Origin: Aphelocoma coerulescens
Taxonomy: Eukaryota > Chordata > Aves > Passeriformes > Corvidae
DNA length: 64,000 bases
Reading direction: 5' to 3'
Assembly: GCF_041296385.1 (NCBI RefSeq)
Contig: NW_027183520.1
Coordinates: forward strand, 276,001-340,000
Notes under the pieces: model-generated
Database searches by the model: none
The model's input: the letters and a program-made list of their open reading frames with translations, nothing else
Told to the model about the DNA's origin: nothing
Made by a program: the position numbers and the translations under genes
Shown: positions 1-11,797 of the stretch, piece after piece
Layout: each line of letters opens with the position of its first letter
Numbering within the stretch: the first letter of the stretch is position 1

Positions 1-284
1 GACTCCTTGCACGAGGGACGGAACGTTAATACCCCCAGTGTCCATGGTGCTCCTGATTCTCCCAGGGCCAAACGTCTGCTCCAAATTCCATCACTTCCCA
101 CCCATCCTGGGGCTCCTAAGGATCTGACCGCATCCTGCTGACACTCTGTGCCTCTCCAAGGCTCGCTGTTTGTTGGCTGAGCCCAGGTGTCACTGAGAAA
201 GGCAGAATCATTTCTACAAACACAGCCCAGCCTCAGAGCCTGGGCCACAGCCAGGAGCTGCTGCACCTCAGGATTCCAAACAGC
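1..284. other. Unassigned left edge
   Basis: No gene, repeat or RNA is recognised in this stretch. It may continue the degraded retroviral remnant to its right, but nothing in it shows that. Confidence 0.3.
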
Positions 285-872
285 TCAAGTGTCTGTCCCA
301 GGGCAATCCCACTTTTCCTTTGTCCTGGGATCCTTTGGCCTTGACCTTGTTAAATCAGGATATTTTATACCCACCTGTAAGGGGTCCCGTGGAAGGCCTG
401 GGCTCCCTTCCCAGCCCAGACACCCCTGAACTGGCTGGAAACATTCCCATTGTCCTGTCTGAGGGTGATTCCATACTGCTGGAATTTGGCAGCTCCAGGG
501 GCTATCAGTGCAATCTGTCAGCTGATCAGTATTTCCTGAGGTAATTTCCAGATCCAGTTTGGAAATGTTACAATTCTCAGCAGTATCGTTCTTATGTGTC
601 CATGGTAAGGAATATTCTCCTTCCATCCCTGTCCAGGTGCCCTGGGTGCTATTTCCTTCCACAAGTGTTCCCAGATTTTTGTTAAATTGCTGACTGAAGC
701 TCCCCACGGAACTGGATTTTCTGCACAGGTTGGTGTTGGCAAACAAGCTGTTACAGGGGTCACATTCTGTCATCTGCCAACATCTTGCACTGACTTTGAA
801 AACCGCATTTCCCTTCCCAGAAGTCAGGAACATCGTTTCTATTTTTATTATAGTTGCACAATAATTGATCAT
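285..872 (-). pseudogene. Possible env surface-subunit remnant next to a decayed pol
   Basis: A 195-codon frame is open on the minus strand directly downstream of the integrase C-terminus at 985, where a gammaretroviral env would lie. It contains several cysteines and N-glycosylation-type triplets (such as NST, NDT and NIS), which fits a surface glycoprotein. No signal peptide, CXXC motif, furin site or transmembrane part was recognised, so the assignment rests mostly on position. A chance open frame is a real alternative. Confidence 0.3.
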
Positions 873-984
873 CTAGATCCAATAAAGAGTATCCCCTTAG
901 AAAATCCTATTCAATACCTAAAACAATAGGATTGATGTAAAACCCCAAACTCCATGGTGTCAGACAGTCTTGTTTCTGCTGTGT

Positions 985-2230
985 TTAATGTGTGCTTGCT
1001 GGTTTTACCCGCATGTGATGAACCCTGAGTTTGATTCCTTCTACCTTGAGTGCAGGGTAGGTTACCAGGAGGACTTGAGATGGTCCCTTCCACTTTGGCT
1101 GGATTGTTCCAAAATTCCAGGTTCTGATGCACACCGCATCTCCTGGTTGGAAAGGATGTACAGGCGAGTCCAGCCCCAATGATCTGTTGAGAACCATGCA
1201 CCTTTTAAGGCTTACAAGAGTTAGTCCCAGTGCTATTAAATATTCATTTCAGCAAAACTTCTGAGACTTCCCTTGTCTTGTTGGTGCCACACGGGAAAGC
1301 TTCTGGCCATCCAGAAAAAGTATCCACCAATACCAAAATGTGCCAGTCCCCCTTCTGCCTGGGCAGTTCTGCAAAATCAGTTGGCCAAAATCACCTGGTG
1401 ATTCCCATGTAACGAGCCCTGGAGGCAGCCTTCTTCCTTCAAAACCAATCACATCTTTCTCAACAACTGATCTATTATTTTTTGCCATTTTTGTGCTTAC
1501 TAGATGCCTTTGTAAACTGGCCACCATATTCTCCATTTCCTAATGTGTTTCCTGATGTTTTAGTTCCATTATACATTAATTGTGGAGCTCCAATTACCTG
1601 CCCACACGGGGTTACCAATCACCTGCTGGGATTTTCCGTAGCTGCTGCTGATGGGGCTGACTGCCTGTCCTGATCACTGGAATCTGGCTTTTGTTGCAGA
1701 ACATTCAAGTTTTTGCTAGGTATTAGTGCAAGGAGAGCTTTTTCAGCACCCTCTTGAGCTGTTTGGTCAGCCAATGGAGTCCCTGGATTAACTGGGGAGT
1801 CTCCAAACCCATGGGCTTTACAAGGGCATCAGGGCCACTTCTTTTGGTTTTGGCACACTCTGCAGTAGGTGACTGATTTCTTTTTGTACTCACTGGAGAC
1901 CTCTGTGCCCTTTCCTTCCATGTGGCTCCCTGGGCGTCTATTATTCCAAACCCAGAGTTCAAATCAGCCCATATGTTCACCCTTTTTCCTTCAGTGATTT
2001 CTAGGAAAGGTCATTCATTCTGCTTTTTGTGCTGATGTGTTCAAAGCTAAAGCCTGGGCTTCTATGACCTGGGTTGAGGTTCCCACTGCACACCCAGCTG
2101 CCCGTTTTCCATCCGTACCACGCTGCTCCCACCAGGGTGCAGGTCCAGTGCTGGCTCCTGGATGGGATTGCTCTCGAGGTCCCAGAGTCTGCCAGAACAC
2201 ACTTGTTCCATGGATCCCAGGCAGCCATAG
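985..2230 (-). pseudogene. Gammaretrovirus-like pol remnant (RNase H to integrase)
   Basis: Read on the minus strand from right to left, pieces of a gamma-type Pol appear in the correct order but in shifting frames. Near 2100-2020 is an RNase H segment ending VIEAQALALNTSAQKAE. At 1980-1720 is the second half of RNase H, passing in another frame to ADQTAQEGAEKALL. Around 1375-1275 is an integrase core with a catalytic Asp in TDFAELPRQKG followed by DTFSGWPEAFPV. At 1195-985 is the integrase C-terminal domain with HPFQPGDAVCIRTW and WKGPSQVLL. The catalytic core between the first Asp and the C-terminal domain is deleted, so the second Asp and the Glu are gone. Reverse transcriptase, LTRs and primer site were not found. 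This is an old, inactive copy and clearly not the same as ERV-2. Confidence 0.75.
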
Positions 2231-2499
2231 CACAAAGATTCCAACCCTTCTCTTAGAAGGGACTCGAACACTTCCCTGTTCCAACCTTGGGTACCTTGAA
2301 CCAAACCCTGCAAAGCTTTTGCTGCACCTTACAGGTAGGTCAACAGTTTACACTGGGAAAGGAAAAGGTGCCTTTATCTTACCAGGGGTCTTTCTCTGAT
2401 TTCCTTTGGAGCAGGGATCAAAGGTTCTCCCCAGAATTCTTCAGTGCTGCCTGCAGGTCCTGCCATCCCTCAGATCTGTTGAAATTCAAGAGGATGAGG
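2231..2499. other. Unassigned stretch between pol remnant and 37-bp array
   Basis: Nothing certain is visible. It may hold further decayed pol sequence upstream of RNase H, but no RT motif could be read in any frame. Confidence 0.3.
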
Positions 2500-2885
2500 C
2501 CACAGGGTGTCCCAATGGTCCCTTGGTTCCATGGGCCCCACAGTGTCACAATGGTGTCCTTGGTTCTGCAGTGTCACAATGGACCCTTCATTCCATGAGG
2601 CCCCACAGTGTGGCAATGGTCCCTTGAGTCCATGAGGCCCCACAAGGTCACAATGGTCCCTTGGTTCCATGGCCCCGCACTCTCACAATGCTCTCCTTGG
2701 CTGCACAAGGTCCCGTAGTGGCACAAGGGTCTCCTTGGTGCAGAGACCAGGGCAGAAGGGTTCCACAAGGCCCCAGAGTGTCACAAGGATCTCCTTGGAT
2801 CTACAGTGTCAGAACTGACCCTTGGTTACCCGAGATCCTCCTGTGTCCCAAGGGCTCGTTGGTTCCACAGGGCCTGATTCTCTAA
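2500..2885 (+). repeat. 37-bp minisatellite array A1
   Basis: Imperfect tandem copies of a unit of about 36-37 bp, of the form GGTCCCTTGGTTCCATGAGG followed by CCCCACAGTGTCACAAT. Several units are shortened (one is 26 bp). The same unit returns at 7155-7995 (opposite strand), 45430-46690 and 51940-52105, always beside an olfactory receptor block. The short frames across it are repeat artefacts, not genes. Confidence 0.85.
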
Positions 2886-5047
2886 CACTTCAGAGATGGT
2901 GTAGGACAGTTTCTATTTTCCCGCAGTTTGGTGACGAAAGGAGCACGCTGGGCAGAGCACAGAGATGCTGCTGCTGTCTGCTCAGGGGAAAGGGTCCAAC
3001 AAGGCTGAGGGGCTGGGAGGCTGCTGGAAGGGCCGTGCCCCACATGGTACAGCTTTCCTGGGAGGCAGGGAACAGCAGGAGAGACACGCACTGCCCCACA
3101 GAGCAGCTGGGCAGGGGGACACTGGGCATGAGGAGGAGGAAATGTCCCTCCCAGGGCAGCGTGGGGGCAGAAGCACCCAGAGGGAGGATGAGCTCAGGGC
3201 ATGTGTGTGTGCCCAAGGCACAGAGGGTGAGGCTGGGCACAGCTCAGGCCAGGGCTGGAGGTGGCAGGACAGAGCTGGTGGTGGGGCAGTGAGATGGGAG
3301 TGTGCAGCCTGCAGGGACACAGCAGCAGCGGTGGGACAGCGCAGGACAAGCTGTGCTGGACATGGCCAAGGACCCTGGCAGGGCTGGCAGTGTCCAGGAG
3401 AAGCCAAGACTTGGTGCCCAGGGTCATGGCAGCGTCTCTTCCACCAAGGGCTTAGAGGAGACACCTTGTCCTCAGGCCCTGGGGCCTCCTGGGAATAGCC
3501 CCAGAAAGTCTGGGCACAGTCAGCCCCCTGTCCTGCCCTCAGCATTCCCCCACATCCCAGCAGCCTCATTTGGGAATGGCTCTGCTCCAGGATGGCATGC
3601 TGCAGAGAATGCAGGTAGATTTTGTGCTCACTCCTGGCATGCAGCTGGACAATAAAGCCTGATCCAGCCCCCCCTCAGCCCATGTCTGGCTCTGGCATTG
3701 GGGCGGGGCAACTTTGGGAGCAGCCCCAGCCATGCTCCTGCTCCCGGCTGGGCACCCAGCTGCTGGGACACAGGTGTGTCCTGATGCCACCGTCTACTCC
3801 TTTGAGAAGGGGAGGACAGAGTGCATCAGGGAGTTTGGTGTGGCTTACATGCGGCAAGGAGAAGGTGCAGCCCCGAACTGGCTTTCACTTCTAGAACCTT
3901 TTGCTATTGCGGGAGCAGCTGCTGGAGCTTTTCAACCGAGCTGCAAGAGTGAAAAGTGTGATGGCATGTCTATCTGAGAAGGAAGGTTCGGTGCCGCAGC
4001 CTGTTGTGCACAATTTATATGCTGATAAGAGAAGGGGGTGCTTTTGCAACGTTTTCCTTCCTGACACTTCTGTCTCTGTGAGCTTTAGCTGCTTGGACTC
4101 AGGGGTACCGAAGGTATGTGAAAGTGACTGGGATGCGAGAATCATGTTGCACAGGGAACAGGGAAGGTCAGCAAATGTTTCCTGTCCTGGCACATCTCTC
4201 AGTCTGAACTGCAGCTGCAGATGCTTCACTTCCGCCAAGGACTCTGCCACCTTGAGAGAAGGATGCGCTCTATGGAGTTGAGAAAGAAAGTGCGTCTCAC
4301 TAGCTTCTTTCCTCTACTTCATAGACAGCAAAGGGGCTATGAAAGGCAGCACTGGCTTTTTGTTCTAGGACTTCTTCTTTACAAGCAGCTGCTGGATGTT
4401 TGGAAGGGGGTTTGGGATATGCAAAAATGAGAGGCTAAGATGGTAAGAGGGTAAGATGGAAGTCATCTGGCAAAAGCAGAGCTCACCAAAGGGCCAGCTG
4501 AGAAAGCTCTTGCTGCCTACAACTTCAACTGCACCCCTCAAAGCAGCAGCACACACGCTGCTCTCGGCACTTTCCTTCTCAGCTCTACGCACCATCCTAA
4601 GCCTTGCCTCTCCCACACTCAGGATCCAAAGACAACGGCACCAGGGACTGCTCACACACTAAAGGCACCAGGACAAAAGGCTCACCAGCTTGGCCTTTGC
4701 ATTCCCGCTGACAGCTCCACAGCTTGAACCCAGAGAACTGCCTGCTGGCAACAGCCTTTCCAATCACTCTGAGCACCTCATGACAAGGAGTGTGGGGAAT
4801 GAATCTCCAGCAGCCTCCTGCCCCAGGCTGTCCCCCGGGAGCAGCCCTGCTCCAGGCCGTGACTGCCACCTGCACAGCCAAAGGACCCAGAGCCGGTGTT
4901 ACACACCACGGCTGTGCCTGAGATAGAGACACCAGTGGCCACACAAGTGGCCATGGCACTGTCCGCACACAGTCCCTGCTGCTTCTCCCCCAGCCGCTGG
5001 CACCAACTCCCAGCCACCCACTCCTAAAGCCATGGGCCCACTGGGAC
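2886..5047. other. Non-coding block with an inverted copy of 46.7-46.85 kb
   Basis: No gene is recognised. Bases about 3100-3270 reappear in reverse complement at about 46690-46850. A stretch at 3714-3977 on the plus strand is open for 87 codons and its wording (DATVYSFEKGRTECIREFG) does not look like repeat-derived translation, but I cannot assign it. A second 126-codon frame at 3901-4281 is likewise unassigned. Sequence 4690-5047 joins abruptly to the broken end of the first olfactory receptor. Confidence 0.4.
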
Positions 5048-5812
5048 ACTGTGCTGAGGAACAGAGAGAGCACGGCCAGGTGAGGGAGGCACGTGGAAAA
5101 GGCTTTGTGCCGGCCCTGCTCAGAGGGGATCCTCAGCACGGCCCTGAAGATCTGCACATAGGAGAAAACAATGAACACAAACCAGCCAAATACCAAACAG
5201 GCACTGACAGCGATGAGCCCAAGTTTCCTGAGGTAGGATTTGGAGCAGGAGAACTTGAGGATGTGTGGGATTTCCCAGAAGAAGTGGCCCAGGCCATTGC
5301 CCTGGCACAGGGGCAGGGAAAATGTATTGGCCATGTGCATGAGAGCGTAGAGAAAGGCACTGGCCCAGGCAGCTGCTGCCATGTGGGCACAAGCTCTGCT
5401 GCCCAGGAGGGCCCCGTAGTGCAGGGCTTTGCAGATGGACACGTAGCGGTCGTAGCACATGATGAGGAGGAGGGAATACTCTGCTGAGATGAAGAACAGA
5501 AAGAAAAACACCTGAGCAGCACATGCTGAGTAGGAGAGGTGCCTGGTGCCCGGTGCCCCAGAGGGAATTGTGCATGGCCTTGGGGACAGTGGTGCAGATG
5601 GAGCCCAGGTCGCTGAGGGCCAGGCTGAGCAGGAAGAAGAACACGGGGCTGGGCAGGTGCTGGCCGCAGGCTCCGGTGCTGGTGATGAGGCCGTTGGCCA
5701 GGAGGGCAGCCAGGGAGATGCCCAGCAAGAGGCAGAAGTGCAGGAGCTGCAGCTGCCGCGTGTCTGCCAATGGCAGCAGGAGGAAGGAGCTGATGGAGCT
5801 GCTGTTGGACAT
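5048..5812 (-). pseudogene. Olfactory receptor pseudogene, copy 1 (gamma-c/OR14-like)
   Basis: A class A GPCR of the avian-expanded gamma-c olfactory receptor group; an intact member would bind odorants at the cilia of olfactory neurons. The start MSNSSSISSFLLLPLADTR (ATG at 5812) is followed by TM1 and TM2. After LW of the loop before TM3 the frame breaks at about 5547-5558, where copy 1 carries an 8-bp tandem duplication that copy 2 lacks. Beyond it the reading resumes with YSACAAQVFFFLFFISAEYS, the MCYDRYVSICKALHYG motif at the end of TM3 (MAYDRYVAIC in intact receptors), TM4, TM5 and the KAFSTCLPHL motif before TM6. Homology stops at about 5048, inside TM6, so TM6-7 and the C-terminus are missing and replaced by unrelated sequence. 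It cannot encode a receptor. Copy 2 at 48773-49702 is its paralogue. Confidence 0.9.
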
Positions 5813-6965
5813 TTCTTCACTCTGGACTGTTGGAAGAAGGCATTGACAAGCTGGGACAGATTCCCCTGAGTCAATCCTATGCTATTTTCTTAAGAATCCC
5901 CTCAAAACAACTTCTCCTCCTGTGACAGAACTTGGCTAAGCTTTTTGATTTCTGAGCTCAGGTTTGTGCTGCTGCCTCATCCTCAGCGTTGCTCTCAGCC
6001 TGAACACTGGGGGCCCAGAGGGAAAACAGGGCTCCCTGTGCCCCAGTGCAGTCGGACCTGCTGGTCCCCACACAGGTGCCCTTTGCTCATTTCACCTCCC
6101 TCTATTTCCTGGTGATTGTACTTAAAATGGGCTTGAAAAATAAAGTGACTTTTTGAAGGCCCCAATTTCAAAACCATTGCTCTAAACCCTTCTTCCTTTC
6201 CCTGTGCAGCTGTGGTTGCTCTGGCTCTCTGCTGCCTGCAGTTGTGCCTCCTGGCAGCTGTTTCTCTGGGTCCAAGGCTTGTCCCTGCCAGTGCTGCCAG
6301 AGCCCAGCCCAGCCCTGGGGGCTCAGCTCTGCCCTGCAGAGCCCTCCCAGCACAGGGCACTGCCCAGGGGCATCTCCCTGGCAGCAGGGCCTGAAGGGCA
6401 GCTCAGACAAAGGGAGATGCTGCAAGCCAAGGTGCTGCTGGTGCTGTCTGCAGGCAGAGGAGTGTGAGGAGGCACTTCCTGAGGGAGATCTGAGGCAGAG
6501 CTGCTGATCCCCAGGGTGGCAGTGCAGGAGTCTCAGTGACACAGACAAACCTGAGAGCCCCTTTCCCTTCCCTTGAGGAGAAAGCTGAGAGCAGCTCTGG
6601 CCATGCAGCACCACCTCCCCAGCAGGAGGAGTCTGCCCTGAGGGGGGTCGCTCCTTCCACCTCCAACTCCTCCCCACAGCCCATGGGGAGCTCCCAGGCA
6701 GGCTGAGAGCTGCCCCTGGCAGGTGGCAGATGCCCTGGCCTGGCAAAGAGCCCTCAGGGCTGCAGGAACTGCTCTGCAGGACAGCCCTGGGCACCCCTGG
6801 CTCCTGCCCACCTTCAGAGCCTGCAGCCGGCCCTGGCAGCAGGAGCCATCCTGCCCTGTCCCTCTGACGGTGCCCAGGGCAGCCCTGCTCTGCAGCACAT
6901 CCTCCCCCAAGGCAGGAAGGGCAGCAGAGCCATCCTCACAGCCATGGCAGCCGTGTCATGGGCCA
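5048..6965 (+). repeat. Segmental duplication, copy 1 (pairs with 48952-50857)
   Basis: About 1.9 kb containing the receptor and its 5' flank is repeated in the same orientation 44 kb to the right with only scattered differences. The similarity ends at about 6965 (copy 1) and 50857 (copy 2). The open frames at 6168-6950 on both strands are shared GC-rich non-coding flank, not genes. Confidence 0.85.
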
Positions 6966-7154
6966 GAATGATCTCTCGGAGCAGAATTCTCGGAGTCTTT
7001 CCACTGAATTCTCTGTGCCTGTCCTTTCCCTTGGTCTCTGTTGCAGATGGAAGCTGCTGGTGCCATTCTCAGCTTGAAGCCCTCTTTTGATGCAAGCAGA
7101 TGTTGCCAGGTGTGTTCAGCAGCTGCTGCTCAATGCTTATGCAAAGCTTTTGTG
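6966..7154. other. Flank of array A2, with a 54-bp motif repeated at 8238-8291
   Basis: A stretch beginning GATCTCTCGGAGCAGAATTC at about 6968 recurs almost unchanged at about 8238, so the two copies bracket the 37-bp array A2. No gene is seen. Confidence 0.6.
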
Positions 7155-7995
7155 TTCCTCATGGAACCAAGGAGCCATTGTGACACTGCAGGGGCTGATG
7201 GCATCAAGGAGACCATTGTGACAGTACAGAACCTCCTAGAAACAAGGCTCCATTGTGACACCGTGGGGAATCATGGAATCAAGGAGCCCATTGTGACACG
7301 GCCAGGCCGCACGGAACCAATGGTCCATTGTTCCACTGCGGATTCAAGAAGAGCACGGTGACACCACGCAACATCATGGAACCGTACGTCCATTGTGACA
7401 CAGCGGGGCCTCATGGAAACAAGGGGACCATTGTGGCAAAGCAGGGCCTAATGGAAGCCTGGAGAGCATTGGGACATTGTGGGGAATCATGGAAGCATGG
7501 AGAGCATTGTGACACTAAGGAAACTCCTGGAACCAAGATGACCACTGGCACATCATGGAACCTCATGGAAGCAAGCCTCCATGATGACTTTGGAGGGCCT
7601 CAGGGACCACAGGACCCATTGTGACACAGCAGGACCTGGTGGAACCAAGGAGCCTTTGTGATACTCCAGATCCACATGGAAGCCAGGGTGCACTGAGACA
7701 CAGCGGGGCCTTGTGGGAACCAAGGACACCTCTGCAAAAAGCAGGCTAGCTCATAGAAGCAAGGAGTCCATTGTTACAACATCAAAGCTATGGAAGCAAG
7801 GGACCATTGTGACACTGCAGGGCCTCATGGAACCAATTGTCCATGATGACAATGCGGATCAAAGGAGACCATGGTGACACTGCGGAACCTGATGGAACCA
7901 AGGAGCCATTGTGACACAGTGGGGCCTCATGGAATCAAGGAGACCATTGTGACCCAGGTGTTGCATGTGAAGGCAAGGAGCCATTGTGACACTTT
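7155..7995 (-). repeat. 37-bp minisatellite array A2
   Basis: About twenty imperfect units of 36-39 bp of the type CCATTGTGACACNGNGGGGC plus CTCATGGAACCAAGGAG. This is the reverse complement of the unit in A1. It closes the right side of the first olfactory receptor block. Confidence 0.85.
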
Positions 7996-8500
7996 GGGCT
8001 TCTTCCCCTGAGCTCTGCAGCTGGCTGTCCCAGCCCAGCGCACCATGTGCCACCTGCTCTCCTCAGGGCTCTGCCTGCACACAGCCCCAGGAGAAGTTTT
8101 CCTGTTTGGAAGGAAAGAATGGAAAAGCCTGAGCAGGTTTCCTAAACAACAAACCCCACTCAGGAGCCACATGCTCAGTACAGGCTGCCGGGAACGATGT
8201 CCCCTTTCTACAAGGGTCAGGGTGAGCAGGAATGAATGATCTCTGGGAGCAGAATTCTCGGAGTCTTTCCACTGAATTCTCTGTCCCTGTGTCTTGGGGT
8301 GACTTTATTGTGTGTATCCCCTATTGCTGCTCTATGCCCAGAAGTGAACTTTGTGCATTTCTGTGCCTTTCAACTGAGCCTGAGAGGGGGGAGAGGAAAA
8401 AAAACCGGACAAACTTCTCAGAGCGTTTGTTCAAGGACACACATACACACTCCTCTGCATCCTGCTTGCAGCAAGAGCTTTGGCTTTGGCTTTTGCCTGG
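7996..8500. other. Unassigned stretch right of array A2
   Basis: Apart from the 54-bp motif copy at 8238-8291, nothing is recognised. Short frames on both strands have no family wording. Confidence 0.4.
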
Positions 8501-8708
8501 GAGTCTCTGAGAGCTTTGTGCAGTCATGATCCTCAGTTATCTGCTTTAATCAGTCCCTTGAGAGCCTTGGTCATTAACAACAGTTCATTAATGCTTCAAG
8601 GTACTTCTGGTTTTTCTAAGGTACTTTCCTTTTTCCACACTTGAGTCTCTGAGAGCTTTGTGCAGTCATGGTCTCCAGTCCTCTGCTTTAATCAATCCCT
8701 TGAGAGCT
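8501..8708. repeat. Tandem duplication of a 65-bp segment
   Basis: The segment beginning GAGTCTCTGAGAGCTTTGTG occurs at 8501-8565 and again, with a few differences, at 8643-8707. It lies just beyond the PIM-like fragments on their 3' side. Confidence 0.75.
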
Positions 8709-8789
8709 TTGTACTGACACACATGTATTGGCAGCCACTGAAGTATTGGCTGCAGCCGCCCCAGCAAAGGGGGAACCTTTGGTGCCCGG

Positions 8790-8990
8790 CCAGGCCGTGC
8801 CATGCCCAGCTCTGGGAGCATCCCCCTGGCTCTGGACTCACCTGCACACTGGCCGTGGAGCGTGTCTTTGGAGAAGGTGCCAGAATCAAAGTCCATCATC
8901 TTCAGCTGCCACTGGCCAGCTCCAGGAAGAGGTTGTCGTCCTTGAGCTCGTCCTTGGTGGCTCCAGCAGCAGCAGCCCCACCTGGTACAG
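8790..8990 (-). pseudogene. PIM-like serine/threonine kinase fragment (catalytic/DFG region)
   Basis: The minus strand reads KDELKDDNLFLELASG, then after a frame change QLKMMDFDSGTFSKDT. This matches the order of the catalytic-loop and DFG segments in PIM kinases, a family strongly multiplied in songbird genomes. The HRD catalytic triplet is not readable, the DFG glycine is replaced (DFD), and there is a frameshift between the two motifs. The N-lobe and the end of the C-lobe are absent here. It is a dead fragment. Confidence 0.65.
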
Positions 8991-9299
8991 CTTCTCCAGG
9001 GGCTCCTTCTCCTTCCCTGGGGCCACACCAGGCTCTCAGGGTTCTGCCCAGGGCCCCAGCCATCAATGAACCAGACAAACAAAACCAGGGGGGATGGTGG
9101 CCACCAGTGCTTGCCAGAGCAGGCCTCCAGCTCAGCTGCAGCCCAAGAGCTGCGTGTTCCCTTCTGATGCTCCCTGCTCAGAGCTACAGACAGGACAAAA
9201 TAGTCTGCCTTGCTTTGCCACTGATTGCCAAGAGCTGTGTGGGGCTGTTACCTGCCAGGCCCCTGGATCACACTGTGCCTGTGGGTCCCTGCCATCCTC
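8991..9299. other. Sequence between the two kinase fragments
   Basis: No motif could be read with confidence. On the minus strand it could hold decayed kinase sequence upstream of the 8790-8990 fragment, but no glycine-rich loop or VAIK-type lysine is visible. Confidence 0.3.
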
Positions 9300-9475
9300 T
9301 AGGGCACATGAACACCCTGCAGCCAAGGAGCACTGAAGAGCTCTTCCAAGGACGGCCTGTCCAAGGGCTGCATGGACAAGCACCTCTTAAGAACATCCTG
9401 GCACTCTGGGCACAGAAACCAGAAACCACCAGGCAGCTGCAGAAGGATCCCGCCCGCTTTGCCCCCCGTTCCCGT
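9300..9475 (-). pseudogene. PIM-like kinase fragment (end of C-lobe)
   Basis: The minus strand reads CPECQDVLKRCLSMQPLDR followed by PSLEELFSAPWLQG, the last kinase subdomain typical of PIM-like proteins, then a stop. On the minus strand this C-terminal piece lies upstream of the catalytic-loop piece at 8790-8990, so the two cannot belong to one collinear gene. They are best read as parts of two tandem PIM-like copies, both decayed. Confidence 0.65.
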
Positions 9476-10639
9476 GCCCAGGCCATGCTGGCTGTGCCCA
9501 GAGCTGGGCCTAAACTTGCCCATGGATTCTGTGCTTTGGAGGGCAGCAGGAGAGCAGGACATGTGCCACCTGCTCAGAGCTGACAGAGCGGGATGCTCCT
9601 GAGCCCGCTGCTGGCTCCCAGCACTGCTATTCCCCCCGTGCCGCAGAGGTGAGGGATCCACACAAAAGCAACCAGACCAGGAGCCCACACTTTCATTGCC
9701 TGCCAGAAATGGGTCTCATTTTGCTCTGCATTCCTTTCCTAGCAGGTCTTATCTATTAAAAACAAGAGAAAAAAGAAAAGAACCAGAAAAAGTATGAGAG
9801 ATAAAAACAAAACCCAAATGTGGAGTGAAAAGTCTTCTGCAACTTTGGATTCAGAGGGAATTGATATTTTTTAAAAGACAACTCCGTTATTTATCTTTTT
9901 ATTATTTTGTTTCATTCAGAACTTACACTGGTTTCACTCCCTTCCTTCCTTCCTTGTCTCGCAAGCTGCTTCTCACCCCATTGAAGGGGTGCAAAGCAGC
10001 AGGATCCCCTCCCAACTGGGCTCCCCTCACCCTTCCAAAATGTGGGGACTTCGCCTCAGTCCCACAAATTCCAGGGGATTTACGGCACCTTCCCCAAATT
10101 CACTGCAACCTCCCAGAAGCCACTTAGAGGCCCCAGAATTGTCAAAAAGCAGCAGGAGCCTCCCCAGAAGCAGATCCTGGTTTTCTTCCCTGGATTGCAC
10201 CACTCCAAGTGCCCAAACCACCCCATCCCATCCCATCCCACCCCATCCCACCCTCCTGGACACCAATTCCCCTTCTGTACTTCCTGACTCCCCACAGCCA
10301 GGCCTTGGGGCTGATGGATCGAGCCATTTGGGGCTGCCATCGACACATTGGGGCTGGCATTGAGTTTATTGGAGGCACCCGCTCAATCCCTCCATCCCAA
10401 ATGGGAGCTTGGAACCTCTCCTCAGCCCTTGCTGTGCCCATGGGCTCACCTCAAGTCCCAAAATGAGAGCCAGGGCCCCACAGCCCACTCAGAACCTCTC
10501 AACATTGCCAGAAACAGCAGCATCCTTCCCAAAATGGGCTCCCCAGCTCCCTGACAATAGCTCCCCCTTCCAAGCACCAGAGCCCCCCTCTCAGAACCCC
10601 TCCCTAAGCATTGGGGGGACCCCAAAACTGCCTCAGGAA
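9476..10639. other. Intergenic DNA with a CCCAT microsatellite
   Basis: Nothing gene-like was recognised. Positions 9660-9980 are AT-rich. A short CCCAT/CCCAC pentanucleotide run lies at about 10221-10253. Confidence 0.5.
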
Positions 10640-11790
10640 CGGGACGTACCCTAAAATCCCTTCAGGAATGTGGGATACCCCAGAACCCACTCAGCAACGG
10701 GGTCCCCCCGGCCTCATCATGCGCAGCCTTCAGCTGGCTCAGCCAGAGCCCATCCCGCCCTCAGCAGCCCCAGCCCAGCCCAGCCCTCCTGGGCAGGAAG
10801 CCCCAATGGCCGAGCCGGCCTGGGACACTTGCAGGGATGCGGGGGCAGCCGCAGCTTCTCGGGCCAGCCTGTGCCAGGCCCTGAGCGCCCTGCCAGGGAA
10901 CCATTGCTGCCCCACATCCCATCTCAGCCTGCCCTCGGGCAGCGGGAAGCCGTTCCCTGGGGCCCGGCCCCGCAGGCCCTTGGCAAGAGTCTCTCTCCCC
11001 CAGCAATTGCTGCTCCTCCCTGCTGCGGGGCCCGAGCTGCAAGTTGATTTTCTGCCGCTGGCCCCGGCCCAGCCCCGAGCCAGGGCCAGCACCTTGCCCT
11101 GGAACTCCCCACAGCAGAGCTGTTCCCTCCTGCAGTAGTTACACCTGCACACGCACAGCACCTGAGACTGCAAGCAATGAGCATTCCCTGGGCACATGTG
11201 CAGCCCAAGCAGCTCGAGGACAGCCTTGCAGCAGGACTGCTCTCAGCTGAGCCAAAAAGGCCCCTCTGGCAGCTGCAGGGCCATTGCAAAGGGCAAGGGC
11301 CAGAGCCTGGGCCCACGGGGGAGGAAAGGGCTCTGAATTCCCCTGCCCTGGCACCTCAACCCTGTTCCCAGGCTGCTTCCCACACAGGATTCCTCTGGAG
11401 GACTGTGAAAAGCTGAGAAGCAGCTCTGGCTTCTCCACTTTCCATGTCCTAGAGCTGCCTGGCAGAAGAAATGGAGGGACAGCTCTGGTGGCACAATCCC
11501 TCCCGGCCCAGGGCACAGCGCTGGGAAGGTCTTTCCATGCTGAGGCTTTGCTGCGGCCAAGGAAAGCTCCTGGCTCAAGGTCACCTTTCCTGCTGGGCCA
11601 GACCCCCCGAGTGGCCCAGCAGCAGCAGAGAATTCCAGCACAGCCCCGGCACGGGCAGGGCGGCCCTGGGCGGGCTGCGGGAGCCGGCAGCGCCTGAGCT
11701 CAGAGCAGCTGAGCCCGGGGGCTCTTGGCCAAGGCTGAGGCCCAGCGAGCATTTCTCAGGTCGCAGGGCGGCCTGGAAAGGTGCTGGGGG
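10640..11790. other. GC-rich unassigned DNA
   Basis: Several long frames are open on both strands because stop codons are scarce in GC-rich DNA; none shows a recognisable family. The start (10640-10760) resembles 17142-17270, including the phrase GGGGTCCCCCCGGCCTC, which points to a local duplication around the MHC/zinc-finger stretch. Confidence 0.4.
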
Positions 11791-11797
11791 GGATCAT

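Noticed and set aside
6168..6950. Overlapping frames on both strands upstream of the olfactory receptor
   Set aside because: They recur in the duplicated flank at 50058-50840 but show no family and overlap each other on both strands.
8660..9583. 307-codon plus-strand frame
   Set aside because: It is antisense to the PIM-like kinase fragments and shows no domain.
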